Positions 1-6,883 are shown, counted from the stretch's first letter. The stretch is DNA of 11,428 bases from an uncultured bacterium (GCA_903891335.1 CAITDX010000031.1:1-11428); one strand, 5' to 3'. Notes: generated by a model from the letters alone, not told the origin. Numbers and translations are program-made.

Positions 1-43
1 CCTCCAAATTTCTAAAAAACGAGGTGTTGATCTACCAATCTTT

Positions 44-75
44 TTTTAAAGAAAAGGTGACCGTTTTTGAACGGT
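44..75 (-). terminator. Possible terminator of the tRNA-Pro transcript
   Basis: Just downstream of the tRNA on the minus strand, ACCGTT and AACGGT (plus positions 60-75) form a perfect 6-bp stem with a 4-nt loop. It is followed after a few bases by a T-rich run (CCTTTTCTTT, plus 48-57). The U tract is interrupted and offset by about 3 nt, so this is a weak rho-independent terminator at best. Confidence 0.4.
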
Positions 76-83
76 GTCATTTG

Positions 84-157
84 TCGGAGAGACAGGACTC
101 GAACCTGCGACCTTACGCACCCCATGCGTACGTTCTAGCCATCTGAACTACTCTCCG
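84..157 (-). tRNA. tRNA-Pro, anticodon GGG
   Basis: Read on the minus strand this folds into a complete 74-nt cloverleaf. The acceptor stem CGGAGAG pairs with CTCTCCG, the D stem is GTTC/GAAC, the anticodon stem TACGC/GCGTA, and the T stem GCAGG/CCTGT (one G-U pair) carries the loop TTCGAGT. The anticodon loop is ATGGGGT, which puts U at 33, GGG at 34-36 and G at 37. GGG reads CCC, and C1-G72 with A73 are the usual identity features of bacterial proline tRNA. The CCA end is not encoded (ACAA follows in the genome), so a CCA-adding enzyme must supply it. It is divergent from recA. Confidence 0.93.
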
Positions 158-173
158 TTTTGACTGTGCGCTG

Positions 174-202
174 ATTTTATCGCAAACTGCAGCGAAAAGG
201 AA
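174..202 (-). promoter_or_regulatory. Tentative promoter for tRNA-Pro
   Basis: On the minus strand a -10-like TAAAAT (plus 174-179) is preceded by a poor -35, TTCCTT (plus 197-202), with a 17-nt spacer. Initiation would fall about 10 nt before the mature tRNA 5' end, which is sensible for a tRNA gene, but the -35 match is weak. Confidence 0.2.
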
Positions 203-300
203 TCGGCTGAAATACTACGCTTGCTGCAACCTGTTGCGAGTATAGTGATCGAAGCATTGAGTAGTGATTAGAAAAAAGCGAAGAAAAGGCAAACTGCTAG

Positions 301-329
301 TTAACAAAGTGACAAAAATAGCTTACAAC
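301..329 (+). promoter_or_regulatory. Candidate promoter of recA
   Basis: TTAACA (301-306) and TACAAC (324-329) are separated by exactly 17 nt. They match the sigma70 -35 box at 5 of 6 positions and the -10 box at 4 of 6. Initiation near 336 would give a leader of about 38 nt ending in the AAAGGA ribosome site. I see no LexA/SOS box of the E. coli type (CTGT-N8-ACAG) or the Gram-positive type (GAAC-N4-GTTC) between the tRNA and recA. Confidence 0.4.
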
Positions 330-373
330 AAAAGCACTAACTAAAAAAACAATACAAGAGCAAAGGAAACACT

Positions 374-1405
374 ATGCCAAAGAAAAAAACCGATGAAGTC
401 TTAGAGCAAATGCCAGATTCTGGCAAGCAACAAGCAGTCGATATTGCCATGCAGCAAATTGAGAAACAATTTGGCAAGGGTTCAATCATGAAGTTGGGTG
501 AATCGCTCAAAAATATGCCCAAGATGCCAGTGATTTCAACTGGTTCACTGTCGCTCAATATGGCTCTGGGCGTAGGTGGTTTTCCTAAGGGCAGAATCAT
601 TGAAATCTATGGTCCAGAAGCGTCTGGTAAGACCACGATTTGTTTACATGCAATTGCTGAAGTGCAAAAACATGGTGGAGTAGCCGCTTTTATCGATGTA
701 GAACATGCGCTCGATCCAGTGCGTGCAGAAAAAATTGGCGTCAATCTCGATGAAGTGCTGATTTCTCAGCCGGACTATGGTGAGCAAGCACTTGAAATTG
801 CCGAGACCTTAGTGCGCTCAGGTGGTGTTGATCTAGTCATTGTCGACTCAGTCGCGGCACTAGTGCCCAAGTCAGAGATTGAGGGAGAAATGGGTGATCA
901 CCAGATGGGTACCCAGGCTCGCCTGATGTCTCAGGCGATGCGCAAACTCACCGCCGCTTTGAACAAAACCAAAACGACGATGATTTTTACCAACCAGATT
1001 CGTATGAAATTGGGAGTGATGTTTGGTAGTCCTGAGACTACCACTGGTGGTAATGCCTTGAAGTTTTACGCTTCCATCCGTCTTGATATTCGCAAAATTG
1101 CCAATATCCAAGAAGGTGAAGCTGTTGTCGGGAGTCGACATCGAGTCAAGGTTAAGAAAAACAAGGTTGCTCCTCCTTTCAAACAAGCTGAATTTGATAT
1201 GGATGACAACGGTATTTCTCGAGAAGGTGACGTAGTTGACATCGGTGTTGAGCGCGGCATTATTGAGAAATCTGGCAGCTTTTTCAAGTTCAATGGTGAA
1301 GTGATTGCTCAGGGTCGGGAGGCCGCCAAAGAGAAATTCAAGACTGATAAGGCCTTGATGAAATCAATCGAGCAGGCTATCTGGAAACAGATTCAGGAGA
1401 GCTAG
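374..1405 (+). CDS. recA: Recombinase RecA
   Basis: RecA is the ATP-dependent strand-exchange protein of homologous recombination; it forms filaments on single-stranded DNA. The 343-aa product carries the Walker A motif GPEASGKT at residues 80-87, a Walker B strand ending LVIVDS, the loop-2 signature GSPETTTGGNALKF from residue 218, and the motif VKVKKNKVAPPFKQAEFD. The start is well supported: AAAGGA at 362-367 lies 6 nt before the ATG. Against E. coli RecA the Walker A sits 14 residues later, so the N terminus is longer. The protein nevertheless ends about 24 residues short of the equivalent point, so the acidic C-terminal tail that dampens E. coli RecA appears to be absent. A strong terminator follows the stop codon. 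Identity is essentially certain. Confidence 0.99.
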   Translation: MPKKKTDEVLEQMPDSGKQQAVDIAMQQIEKQFGKGSIMKLGESLKNMPKMPVISTGSLSLNMALGVGGFPKGRIIEIYGPEASGKTTICLHAIAEVQKHGGVAAFIDVEHALDPVRAEKIGVNLDEVLISQPDYGEQALEIAETLVRSGGVDLVIVDSVAALVPKSEIEGEMGDHQMGTQARLMSQAMRKLTAALNKTKTTMIFTNQIRMKLGVMFGSPETTTGGNALKFYASIRLDIRKIANIQEGEAVVGSRHRVKVKKNKVAPPFKQAEFDMDDNGISREGDVVDIGVERGIIEKSGSFFKFNGEVIAQGREAAKEKFKTDKALMKSIEQAIWKQIQES

Positions 1406-1416
1406 TTCAAGTGCTC

Positions 1417-1455
1417 GAAAAAGACTCCACAACTTTGACTTTTGGGGTCTTTTTC
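1417..1455 (+). terminator. Intrinsic terminator after recA
   Basis: GAAAAAGACTCC (1417-1428) pairs with GGGGTCTTTTTC (1444-1455) over 12 bp with one G-T wobble. The loop is 15 nt and the T tract forms the end of the 3' arm. It begins 11 nt after the recA stop. The A-tract/T-tract symmetry would let it work on both strands. The loop contains the -35 box of the next promoter. Confidence 0.85.
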
Positions 1456-1463
1456 AGTATAAT
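1435..1463 (+). promoter_or_regulatory. Strong promoter for the rny operon, overlapping the recA terminator
   Basis: TTGACT (1435-1440) and TATAAT (1458-1463) are separated by exactly 17 nt, matching the sigma70 consensus at 11 of 12 positions. It is the best promoter in the window. Initiation is expected near 1470. The -35 box lies in the loop of the recA terminator and the 3' arm of that terminator forms the spacer. Confidence 0.75.
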
Positions 1464-1469
1464 GAACTT

Positions 1470-1710
1470 CAGTATTTGTTATAGTTAATAATATAAACAT
1501 AGTTTAAAAAGCAGCGTTGCAGCTCTTTTTAGAAAATAGATCGATTTTTGGAAATCTTTACAACCTTACTAGTATGCACAGTATTTCTGACATACCCATC
1601 CATTAATCTACCGCCTCTGGCGAGGTTTTTGCATACCTCAAAAAGACCAGAGCTTTTCTAAAAACTCCAGCCGCTTTCTGCTTTGAAACTGACGTATACA
1701 GAAAGTAGTC
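1470..1710 (+). promoter_or_regulatory. Long structured 5' leader of rny
   Basis: About 240 nt lie between the expected start of transcription and the rny ATG, with no convincing gene. Visible pairings are: AAAAAG-(C)-AGC with GCT-CTTTTT (1506-1530); ACCGCC with GGC-(GA)-GGT, followed by a T run (1610-1630); the alternative GAGGT/ACCTC (1622-1626 with 1635-1639), which shares bases with the previous hairpin; TTTTTAGAAAA (1526-1536) with TTTTCTAAAAA (1654-1664), 11 bp at long range; and CTTTCTG (1674-1680) with CAGAAAG (1699-1705). The last would bury the purine-rich stretch just before the start codon. The pairings are seen in sequence; a regulatory role is inference. It matches no riboswitch class I recognise. 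Confidence 0.45.
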
Positions 1711-3387
1711 ATGTCATTTTTTAGTAATCTATCAACCCTTTTCACGACTGATGACAAAGGTAAAAAGAAATTAGGTAACAAGCCAGCTCATCAAACTCAG
1801 CAGCCTCATCAGGCTAAAGTTGCTGTTGCTCCTCACCAGGCTCAGTCCGCCAATCAGTCAGCCCCTCAGGGTTCGCAAAAACCAGTTGGTAAACCTGAGC
1901 CAAGACCATCGTTTACTCCTTCGCCAAAGACTGAGGTAAAGTCTCCAGTTAATTTGGATAAGGTGCAACTTGAAGCCGAGGCCATCATTCGTGATGCTCG
2001 TGCCAAAGCTCGAGAAATTATTGTTGAGGCCAAAGATGAATCGCTTGAGATTCGCTCTAAAGTCGAGAAAGAAACTCGTCGCATCGAGCAAGAAATGGCC
2101 AATCAGCAACGCGAATTGCAGAAGCAACTCGATAAGCTTGATTTCCGTTTCGAGCAAATCAATCAAAAAGAAGAGCGCCTCGATCAGCTTAAAAAAGAAC
2201 TTGAAGCTAGTCACATTGAGCTTGATAAAGTCAAAACCAAAACCCTGCAACGTCTTGAAGAAATCTCTGGTTATTCCAAAGACAAAGCCAAAGAAGTCTT
2301 ATTTGAAGGCCTAGAAAAGAAACTGAGTCATGATTTTGCGCAAATGGTGGCCCAAAAAGAAGAAGCTGCCAAACTTGAGGCTGATGAGAAGGCTCAAGAA
2401 ATTTTAATTGAAGCCATGCGTCATGGTGCTACTGACTACGTCGCTGAATACACTATCTCGGTCGTCAATATTCCTTCCGAAGAAATCAAAGGCAAGATTA
2501 TTGGTAAGAGTGGTCGCAATATTCATACTTTTGAGCGTCGCACCGGTACTGAAATTGATTTAGATTCTTCACCAACCGAGATCAAAATTTCCAGTTTCGA
2601 CCCGGTTCGCCGTGAAATTGCTCGCATTTCTATGGAGCGACTGATCAAAGATGGTCGCATTCAGCCAGCTCGTATTGAAGAAATTGTCGAGAAAGTTGAG
2701 CAAGAAATTGATCGCATCACCTTCGATGCCGGTAAGAAATTGATTCATGAGGTGGGTGTTTATAACATCCCCAATGGCTTAATTGCTCTGCTTGGTCGCT
2801 TCAAGTATCGCTTCTCCTATGGTCAGAATATGATCAAGCACACCATTGAGGAGACTAAAATTGGCACTAAGATCGCCCATGAGCTTGGTCTTGATGTCAA
2901 TGTGGTTAAGCTTGGCTGTTTACTTCATGACATTGGTAAGACTTCTGGCAATCAAGATGAGAATCACGTCAATGCTGGTGTGCGAATTGCCAAGCAATTC
3001 AACATGGCTCAAGAGGTAATTGACTGTATTGCGCAACACCATGAGGATGAGCCATTTTCGAGTCCAGAATCGATGGCGGTTTATATCGCTGACGCTATTT
3101 CTGGTGCTCGACCTGGCGCTCGCTACGAGAATCATGAGGATTACATTAAGCGTCTCGAATCACTTGAGGCCATTGCCATGTCCTATGAAGAGGTGAAACA
3201 GGCGTATGCAATTCAGGCTGGTCGTGAGTTGCGCGTGTTATTGCTTCCTGAAAAGAGCAAGGATGATGATGTGACGGTGCTTGCTACCAAGATTCGCGAT
3301 CGTGTGCAAAAAGAAGTGATTGTACCTGGTAGTGTGACCGTAACGGTCATTCGCGAGTTTCGTGATCAGGCGATGACGAAACAGTAA
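1711..3387 (+). CDS. rny: Ribonuclease Y, unusual form without a membrane anchor
   Basis: RNase Y is an endoribonuclease that starts mRNA decay in many bacteria lacking RNase E. The 558-aa product has the family order: a long charged coiled coil (about 80-235), a KH RNA-binding domain (about 247-312, loop GKSG at 265-268), an HD phosphohydrolase domain with candidate metal ligands H377, H406-D407 and D461, and the conserved C-terminal part with ARPGARYE. What is odd is the N terminus. The usual transmembrane helix is missing; instead there is a short FFSNLSTLF segment followed by a Pro/Gln/Lys/His-rich, probably disordered stretch (about 15-78). The short segment could be an amphipathic membrane-binding helix, or the enzyme may be cytosolic. 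The ribosome site is weak (GAAAG, 1701-1705). It is first in the operon, with secG 25 nt downstream. Confidence 0.96.
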   Translation: MSFFSNLSTLFTTDDKGKKKLGNKPAHQTQQPHQAKVAVAPHQAQSANQSAPQGSQKPVGKPEPRPSFTPSPKTEVKSPVNLDKVQLEAEAIIRDARAKAREIIVEAKDESLEIRSKVEKETRRIEQEMANQQRELQKQLDKLDFRFEQINQKEERLDQLKKELEASHIELDKVKTKTLQRLEEISGYSKDKAKEVLFEGLEKKLSHDFAQMVAQKEEAAKLEADEKAQEILIEAMRHGATDYVAEYTISVVNIPSEEIKGKIIGKSGRNIHTFERRTGTEIDLDSSPTEIKISSFDPVRREIARISMERLIKDGRIQPARIEEIVEKVEQEIDRITFDAGKKLIHEVGVYNIPNGLIALLGRFKYRFSYGQNMIKHTIEETKIGTKIAHELGLDVNVVKLGCLLHDIGKTSGNQDENHVNAGVRIAKQFNMAQEVIDCIAQHHEDEPFSSPESMAVYIADAISGARPGARYENHEDYIKRLESLEAIAMSYEEVKQAYAIQAGRELRVLLLPEKSKDDDVTVLATKIRDRVQKEVIVPGSVTVTVIREFRDQAMTKQ

Positions 3388-3412
3388 GCGTAGAGTAAAA
3401 TGAGAACTGCAT

Positions 3413-3631
3413 ATGAATACCTTTTTCATGTCTAGCCAGTTGTTTGTTTCTATCGTCTTGGTGACATTGGTTTTGCTCCAACCAGGCACAGAAGGCAAAT
3501 CAAGCTTCATGGGTGGTAGTGGGGAAACCTATCACACCCGCAAAGGCGTAGAAAAATTACTGTATTACCTAACCATTTTCTTTTTGATTTTGTTCATTTT
3601 CAATTCAGTAGCCTTGCTTCTAGAATTGTAA
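3413..3631 (+). CDS. secG: Protein translocase subunit SecG
   Basis: SecG is the small non-essential subunit of the SecYEG channel, which aids SecA-driven protein export. The 72-aa product has the expected architecture: a first membrane helix (about 8-22) ending in LLQPG, a glycine-rich cytoplasmic loop (GGSGETYHTRKG, 34-45) and a second helix (about 50-70). The loop resembles the conserved SecG loop and the length is usual for a short SecG. The ribosome site before the ATG at 3413 is poor; a second in-frame ATG (codon 6, 3428) has none, so the first is kept. It lies between rny and an anchored binding protein, in the same direction. Confidence 0.85.
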   Translation: MNTFFMSSQLFVSIVLVTLVLLQPGTEGKSSFMGGSGETYHTRKGVEKLLYYLTIFFLILFIFNSVALLLEL

Positions 3632-3648
3632 TTTGACCTGAAGATCAG

Positions 3649-5049
3649 ATGCGTAAATTATATTGGTACATCAGTAGTTATGCTCGTAAGCATGGATGGA
3701 TTTTTTTGGCTTCCATCGCTGGCGCGTTAGTCTTTTTTTCATTGGTATTGCCGTTAGTACATAAGAGCTTAGCTTTGAAGCCGACGACCTATGTTGCCAT
3801 CGTCGGTGACTACACCCTCACCAATCTGCCTAAAGCGATTAAAAACCAGCTGAGTAGTGGTTTAACCAAAATCGGAGCTGATTTGCAGGCCGAACCCTTA
3901 TTGGCTGAGCGCTATGTGGTGGAGGATAATGGCAAGCAGTATCGTTTTGTGGTTAAAAAAGAAGTCAAATGGCAAGATGGCAAAGACCTTAAGCCAAGTG
4001 ATGTTTTATATAATTTCGCTGACGTAGAAACCATCAGCACTCCCAATGAGGTGATTTTTAATTTGCCTGAGCCTTTTACGCCGTTTACGGTAGCGGTATC
4101 AGAACCACTATTGCGTCTAGAATGGGAAGAAAAGTTAATTGGACCAGATAAAGTCAAGATTATTGGTATTGGTCAATATCGCTTATTAGACTACACGTTG
4201 CGTGGTAACAGTTTAAGTGAAGTGAAAATTGATGGCCCAGAAGCACGGTATGTCTATCGCTTTTATTTGACTGAAAACGAGGCCGTCCAAGCATTTAAAA
4301 AGGGTCAGGTTGATGTGCTGCTGAATATTTCTGACTGTTACGATCTTTGTGATTGGCCAAGATTGGAGAAAACTAAGGAGTTGGCCTATGATCGCTACCT
4401 GGCTGTTTTCTTCAATAATACTGATCCACTACTAACCAAAAATGTCCGCCAAGCCCTTTATTATGTGCTTAGTAAAGACTATGGTAGCGCTCGCGCGCTT
4501 GGTCCAATCAATCCTCGTTCTTGGGCATACTTGCAGGGAGGTAAAGATTATGCAAAAGATTTTGATCGAGCCGTTGAGCGTCTACTCGACGATGTGCCAA
4601 GACAACCACTCCACTTTGTCTTGACTACGAATTCTAATTTTATTGCCGAAGCCGAGAAAATTAAGCAAGAATGGCAAGATTTTTCTGTTTTTGCACAAGA
4701 ACAATGTCAAAAAAGCAAAGATGTAACTGATAAAAACTTATGTGCCAATCTCAATATCCAAGTTGAGATTAAGGTGAGTAATTTTCCTGATTTAAACGAC
4801 TATCAATTATTGTTGATAGGTCAAGAATCTTCAATCGATCCTGACCAGTATTTTATGTGGCACTCTTCTCAGCCAACCAATTTTACTCGTTACAAAAATA
4901 CGCGCATTGATAGTTTGTTGGAAAAGGGGCGTAAAACCCTTGATTTTGAAGAGAGACGAACGATTTATCAAGAATTTCAGCAATTTTTACTTGAGGACCC
5001 CCCGGCGATTTTCTTGCGCTACCTGGATAACCATTCGATTGCGCGCTAG
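3649..5049 (+). CDS. Membrane-anchored family-5 (peptide-type) solute-binding protein
   Basis: The 466-aa product resembles the DppA/OppA class of extracellular binding proteins (SBP_bac_5). Typical features are LSSGLTKIGADLQAEPLLAE near the N terminus, the stretch VKWQDGKDLKPSDVLYNF, a central segment like VRQALYYVLSKD, and near the C terminus EERRTIYQEFQQFLLEDPPAIFL. A single hydrophobic helix (about 17-37) after a basic N terminus lacks a lipobox Cys, so it is an uncleaved anchor rather than a lipoprotein signal. The protein ends directly after the PAIFL strand, shorter than usual, and no frameshifted continuation is apparent downstream. Cysteines occur in two close pairs (230/234 and 353/365) and could form disulfides. 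No permease or ATPase gene adjoins it, so ligand and transporter are unknown. It starts 17 nt after secG. Confidence 0.85.
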   Translation: MRKLYWYISSYARKHGWIFLASIAGALVFFSLVLPLVHKSLALKPTTYVAIVGDYTLTNLPKAIKNQLSSGLTKIGADLQAEPLLAERYVVEDNGKQYRFVVKKEVKWQDGKDLKPSDVLYNFADVETISTPNEVIFNLPEPFTPFTVAVSEPLLRLEWEEKLIGPDKVKIIGIGQYRLLDYTLRGNSLSEVKIDGPEARYVYRFYLTENEAVQAFKKGQVDVLLNISDCYDLCDWPRLEKTKELAYDRYLAVFFNNTDPLLTKNVRQALYYVLSKDYGSARALGPINPRSWAYLQGGKDYAKDFDRAVERLLDDVPRQPLHFVLTTNSNFIAEAEKIKQEWQDFSVFAQEQCQKSKDVTDKNLCANLNIQVEIKVSNFPDLNDYQLLLIGQESSIDPDQYFMWHSSQPTNFTRYKNTRIDSLLEKGRKTLDFEERRTIYQEFQQFLLEDPPAIFLRYLDNHSIAR

Positions 5050-5114
5050 TGTATTTGTGAGCTGATGTAATTTCTTTGGTCTTTCACGCAGTGTATGGGT
5101 GAGATAGTAATGGC

Positions 5115-6872
5115 ATGCAGCGTTTCTTATTCACCAGAATTGTTTTTGTATGGATGGCACTTTGTTTTTTTGTCATGCCCAGTGAGGTCTTTGCAGCCGT
5201 AGGAAATTTTCAGGAGGATTTTAATGCTGGTCACTTGGAGCAGTGGCAACTTGAAAATGGAGAGTGGCAGTATTGGTCAGTGCATGATCAGGCGCTCTAT
5301 GCCACCATCAATAAATCTCGCAAGCTCAGCACTTTGGTGCCAAAACCAGAACTTTGGACAAGCTTGAGTAATTACAAAGTGACTTTTCTTTTTCAAGCAT
5401 TCAACGTCACCGACAAAAATTTTGTTTTGGGTTGGTTTGATCCGAGCAATTTCTATGATATTCATTTTTACAACAATCAGCTGATTGTTGAGGAAATTCG
5501 TGACGGACTCTCAGTCAAGGGAGTGAGTTTGCCATTTCCTTTGGCACTTAATCATCGCTATCAGGTGACAGCAGAATACAGTCGCTTAGGTATCAAGTTG
5601 TGGATGGATGGGCAGCTTGTTTTCACAACTGATGATTCTTGGCTTGCTCCTCGCGAAGGAGGTCGCTTTGGAGTGAAAATTGCCACTGGTGGTGTTGCAT
5701 ATTCTGCTGCTTGGTTTGATGAGATTGTAGTGGAGCCACTTTTCTCACAGACAGAGCTCTTGATGCAAACTGATCAGCAATGGGCGGGAGAACGCTATGA
5801 TCATCATGACCCTGCCCTGAGTCAATCAACACTAGCAACTTGGGGTTGTGCAGTGAGCGCAGCAGCGATGCTGCTGCGCTCACATGGCTTTATATTTTTA
5901 CCTGATGAATCAATTATTACTCCTTCAAGTCTTAATCAGTGGTTGCGCAGCCAGGCAGACGGGTATGTGGCTGATGGTTTAGTAAATTGGTTGGCTATTA
6001 CCCGCTTGACTCGCATAGTAAGTGAGGCTGCGCAGGGTGCCAATTTACCGAAATTGGAATTTCAGCACTATCCAATTCGTGATTGGGACAGTGATCGGGC
6101 GTTTCTAGAAGATAGTGTGAGTCATCTTGGACCACAAATTGGAACTGATGGTGGGCATTTTTTTGTGATTGACGACTATAGTGCTACTGAACAAGATTTT
6201 AGTATTCGTGATCCACTTTATCCTCACACTTGGCTACAGCAAAAACCAAAGCCACTGACTTCACTGCGCATTTTTACTCCAAGTCAAACAGATTTAAGCT
6301 ATCTATTACTGGTAGTTCCCAAGACAATCCAGGCGAGTGTGGTTGATGCATTGAGTCAAGAACTGCCAGATGGTTTAGTGGTAGAAGAAACAATCGCCGC
6401 AGCTGATTCATCGATTACTATGCTTGGTGAGCAGGTGCGACTCCTCTATTTTCGAAAGCCAGCTGAGCAGCTTTATCAAGTTATTTTGAGTAGCATGTCC
6501 TTTACTCCTGAGGAATTAGCACAAGTTCACCTCTATCTTTACCAGACTGATGGGACCGTTCAGCAACTCTCTGTAGCTAAACAACTAGAAACTGATCCAG
6601 ATGTCTTGTCGAAGCTCAAGCAAGTGCTGGTGACGATTGATTTCAAGAAAACAACCACATCAACAATCAATTTTGAAAGCCTGACTAAGACAGAGGAAGA
6701 GCTAAAGATGTTGGAATTAACTACCGCATCTACAAAAGCGGCTGCTGATTTCAAATCAGGCACAATGAGTTTTTATCTCTACTATAAATTAACTCTACTC
6801 ATCGATTTTTTGCGCCAGCAACCAGCGTATTTCTATTTACTCGACCGTTTTAAAGAATTTCATCAGCTATAA
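5115..6872 (+). CDS. Exported lectin-like and C39-like cysteine peptidase protein
   Basis: The 585-aa product has a clear Sec signal peptide (basic start, hydrophobic core at 9-21, likely cleavage after VFA at 25-27). Residues about 30-212 look like a beta-sandwich of the concanavalin/LamG type (for example QLIVEEIRDG and KLWMDGQLVF), often used for carbohydrate binding. Residues about 216-380 match the C39-like peptidase fold: Q218, the motif WGCAVSAAAM with candidate nucleophile C245, GGHFFVID with H348, and RDP with D366. The region after about 385 is unrecognised. It may cut peptides or wall-linked peptides at the cell surface; substrate and activity are not shown by sequence. GGGTGAG at 5097-5103 precedes the start by 11 nt. 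It lies 65 nt after the binding-protein gene, and its stop is 11 nt before dus. Confidence 0.8.
   Translation: MQRFLFTRIVFVWMALCFFVMPSEVFAAVGNFQEDFNAGHLEQWQLENGEWQYWSVHDQALYATINKSRKLSTLVPKPELWTSLSNYKVTFLFQAFNVTDKNFVLGWFDPSNFYDIHFYNNQLIVEEIRDGLSVKGVSLPFPLALNHRYQVTAEYSRLGIKLWMDGQLVFTTDDSWLAPREGGRFGVKIATGGVAYSAAWFDEIVVEPLFSQTELLMQTDQQWAGERYDHHDPALSQSTLATWGCAVSAAAMLLRSHGFIFLPDESIITPSSLNQWLRSQADGYVADGLVNWLAITRLTRIVSEAAQGANLPKLEFQHYPIRDWDSDRAFLEDSVSHLGPQIGTDGGHFFVIDDYSATEQDFSIRDPLYPHTWLQQKPKPLTSLRIFTPSQTDLSYLLLVVPKTIQASVVDALSQELPDGLVVEETIAAADSSITMLGEQVRLLYFRKPAEQLYQVILSSMSFTPEELAQVHLYLYQTDGTVQQLSVAKQLETDPDVLSKLKQVLVTIDFKKTTTSTINFESLTKTEEELKMLELTTASTKAAADFKSGTMSFYLYYKLTLLIDFLRQQPAYFYLLDRFKEFHQL
5853..5883. 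repeat. Perfect 14-bp inverted repeat inside the C39-like gene
   Basis: GTGAGCGCAGCAGC (5853-5866) is followed by the loop GAT and then its exact reverse complement GCTGCTGCGCTCAC (5870-5883). It starts four bases after the codon of the candidate catalytic Cys and encodes the following helix (VSAAAMLLRSH). A T-rich run (TTTATATTTTT, 5889-5899) begins 5 nt after the stem. It is the strongest local hairpin I found in the window. Confidence 0.9.
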
Positions 6873-6873
6873 T
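6868..6873 (+). promoter_or_regulatory. TATAAT box just before dus (possible leaderless start)
   Basis: A perfect TATAAT overlaps the stop codon of the preceding gene and lies 10 nt before the dus ATG, which has no ribosome site. If used, the transcript would begin almost at the start codon. No -35 box at proper spacing and no TGN extension is seen, so chance is a serious alternative. Confidence 0.2.
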
Positions 6874-6883
6874 ATGGTCCTAC

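Noticed and set aside
1..59. Possible gene end or second RNA gene at the left edge.
   Set aside because: No reading frame with recognisable content and no cloverleaf; only A- and T-rich stretches are seen beyond the weak tRNA terminator.
872..1293. Minus-strand open frames opposite recA, and similar ones opposite the other genes.
   Set aside because: They lie fully inside strongly identified genes, have no recognisable domains or ribosome sites, and are explained by codon bias of the opposite strand.
1574..1606. Ten-codon reading frame (MHSISDIPIH) in the rny leader, just upstream of a terminator-like hairpin, suggesting a leader peptide.
   Set aside because: No ribosome site precedes it, and it has no run of one amino acid's codons as in classic attenuators. 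Short frames like this are expected by chance.
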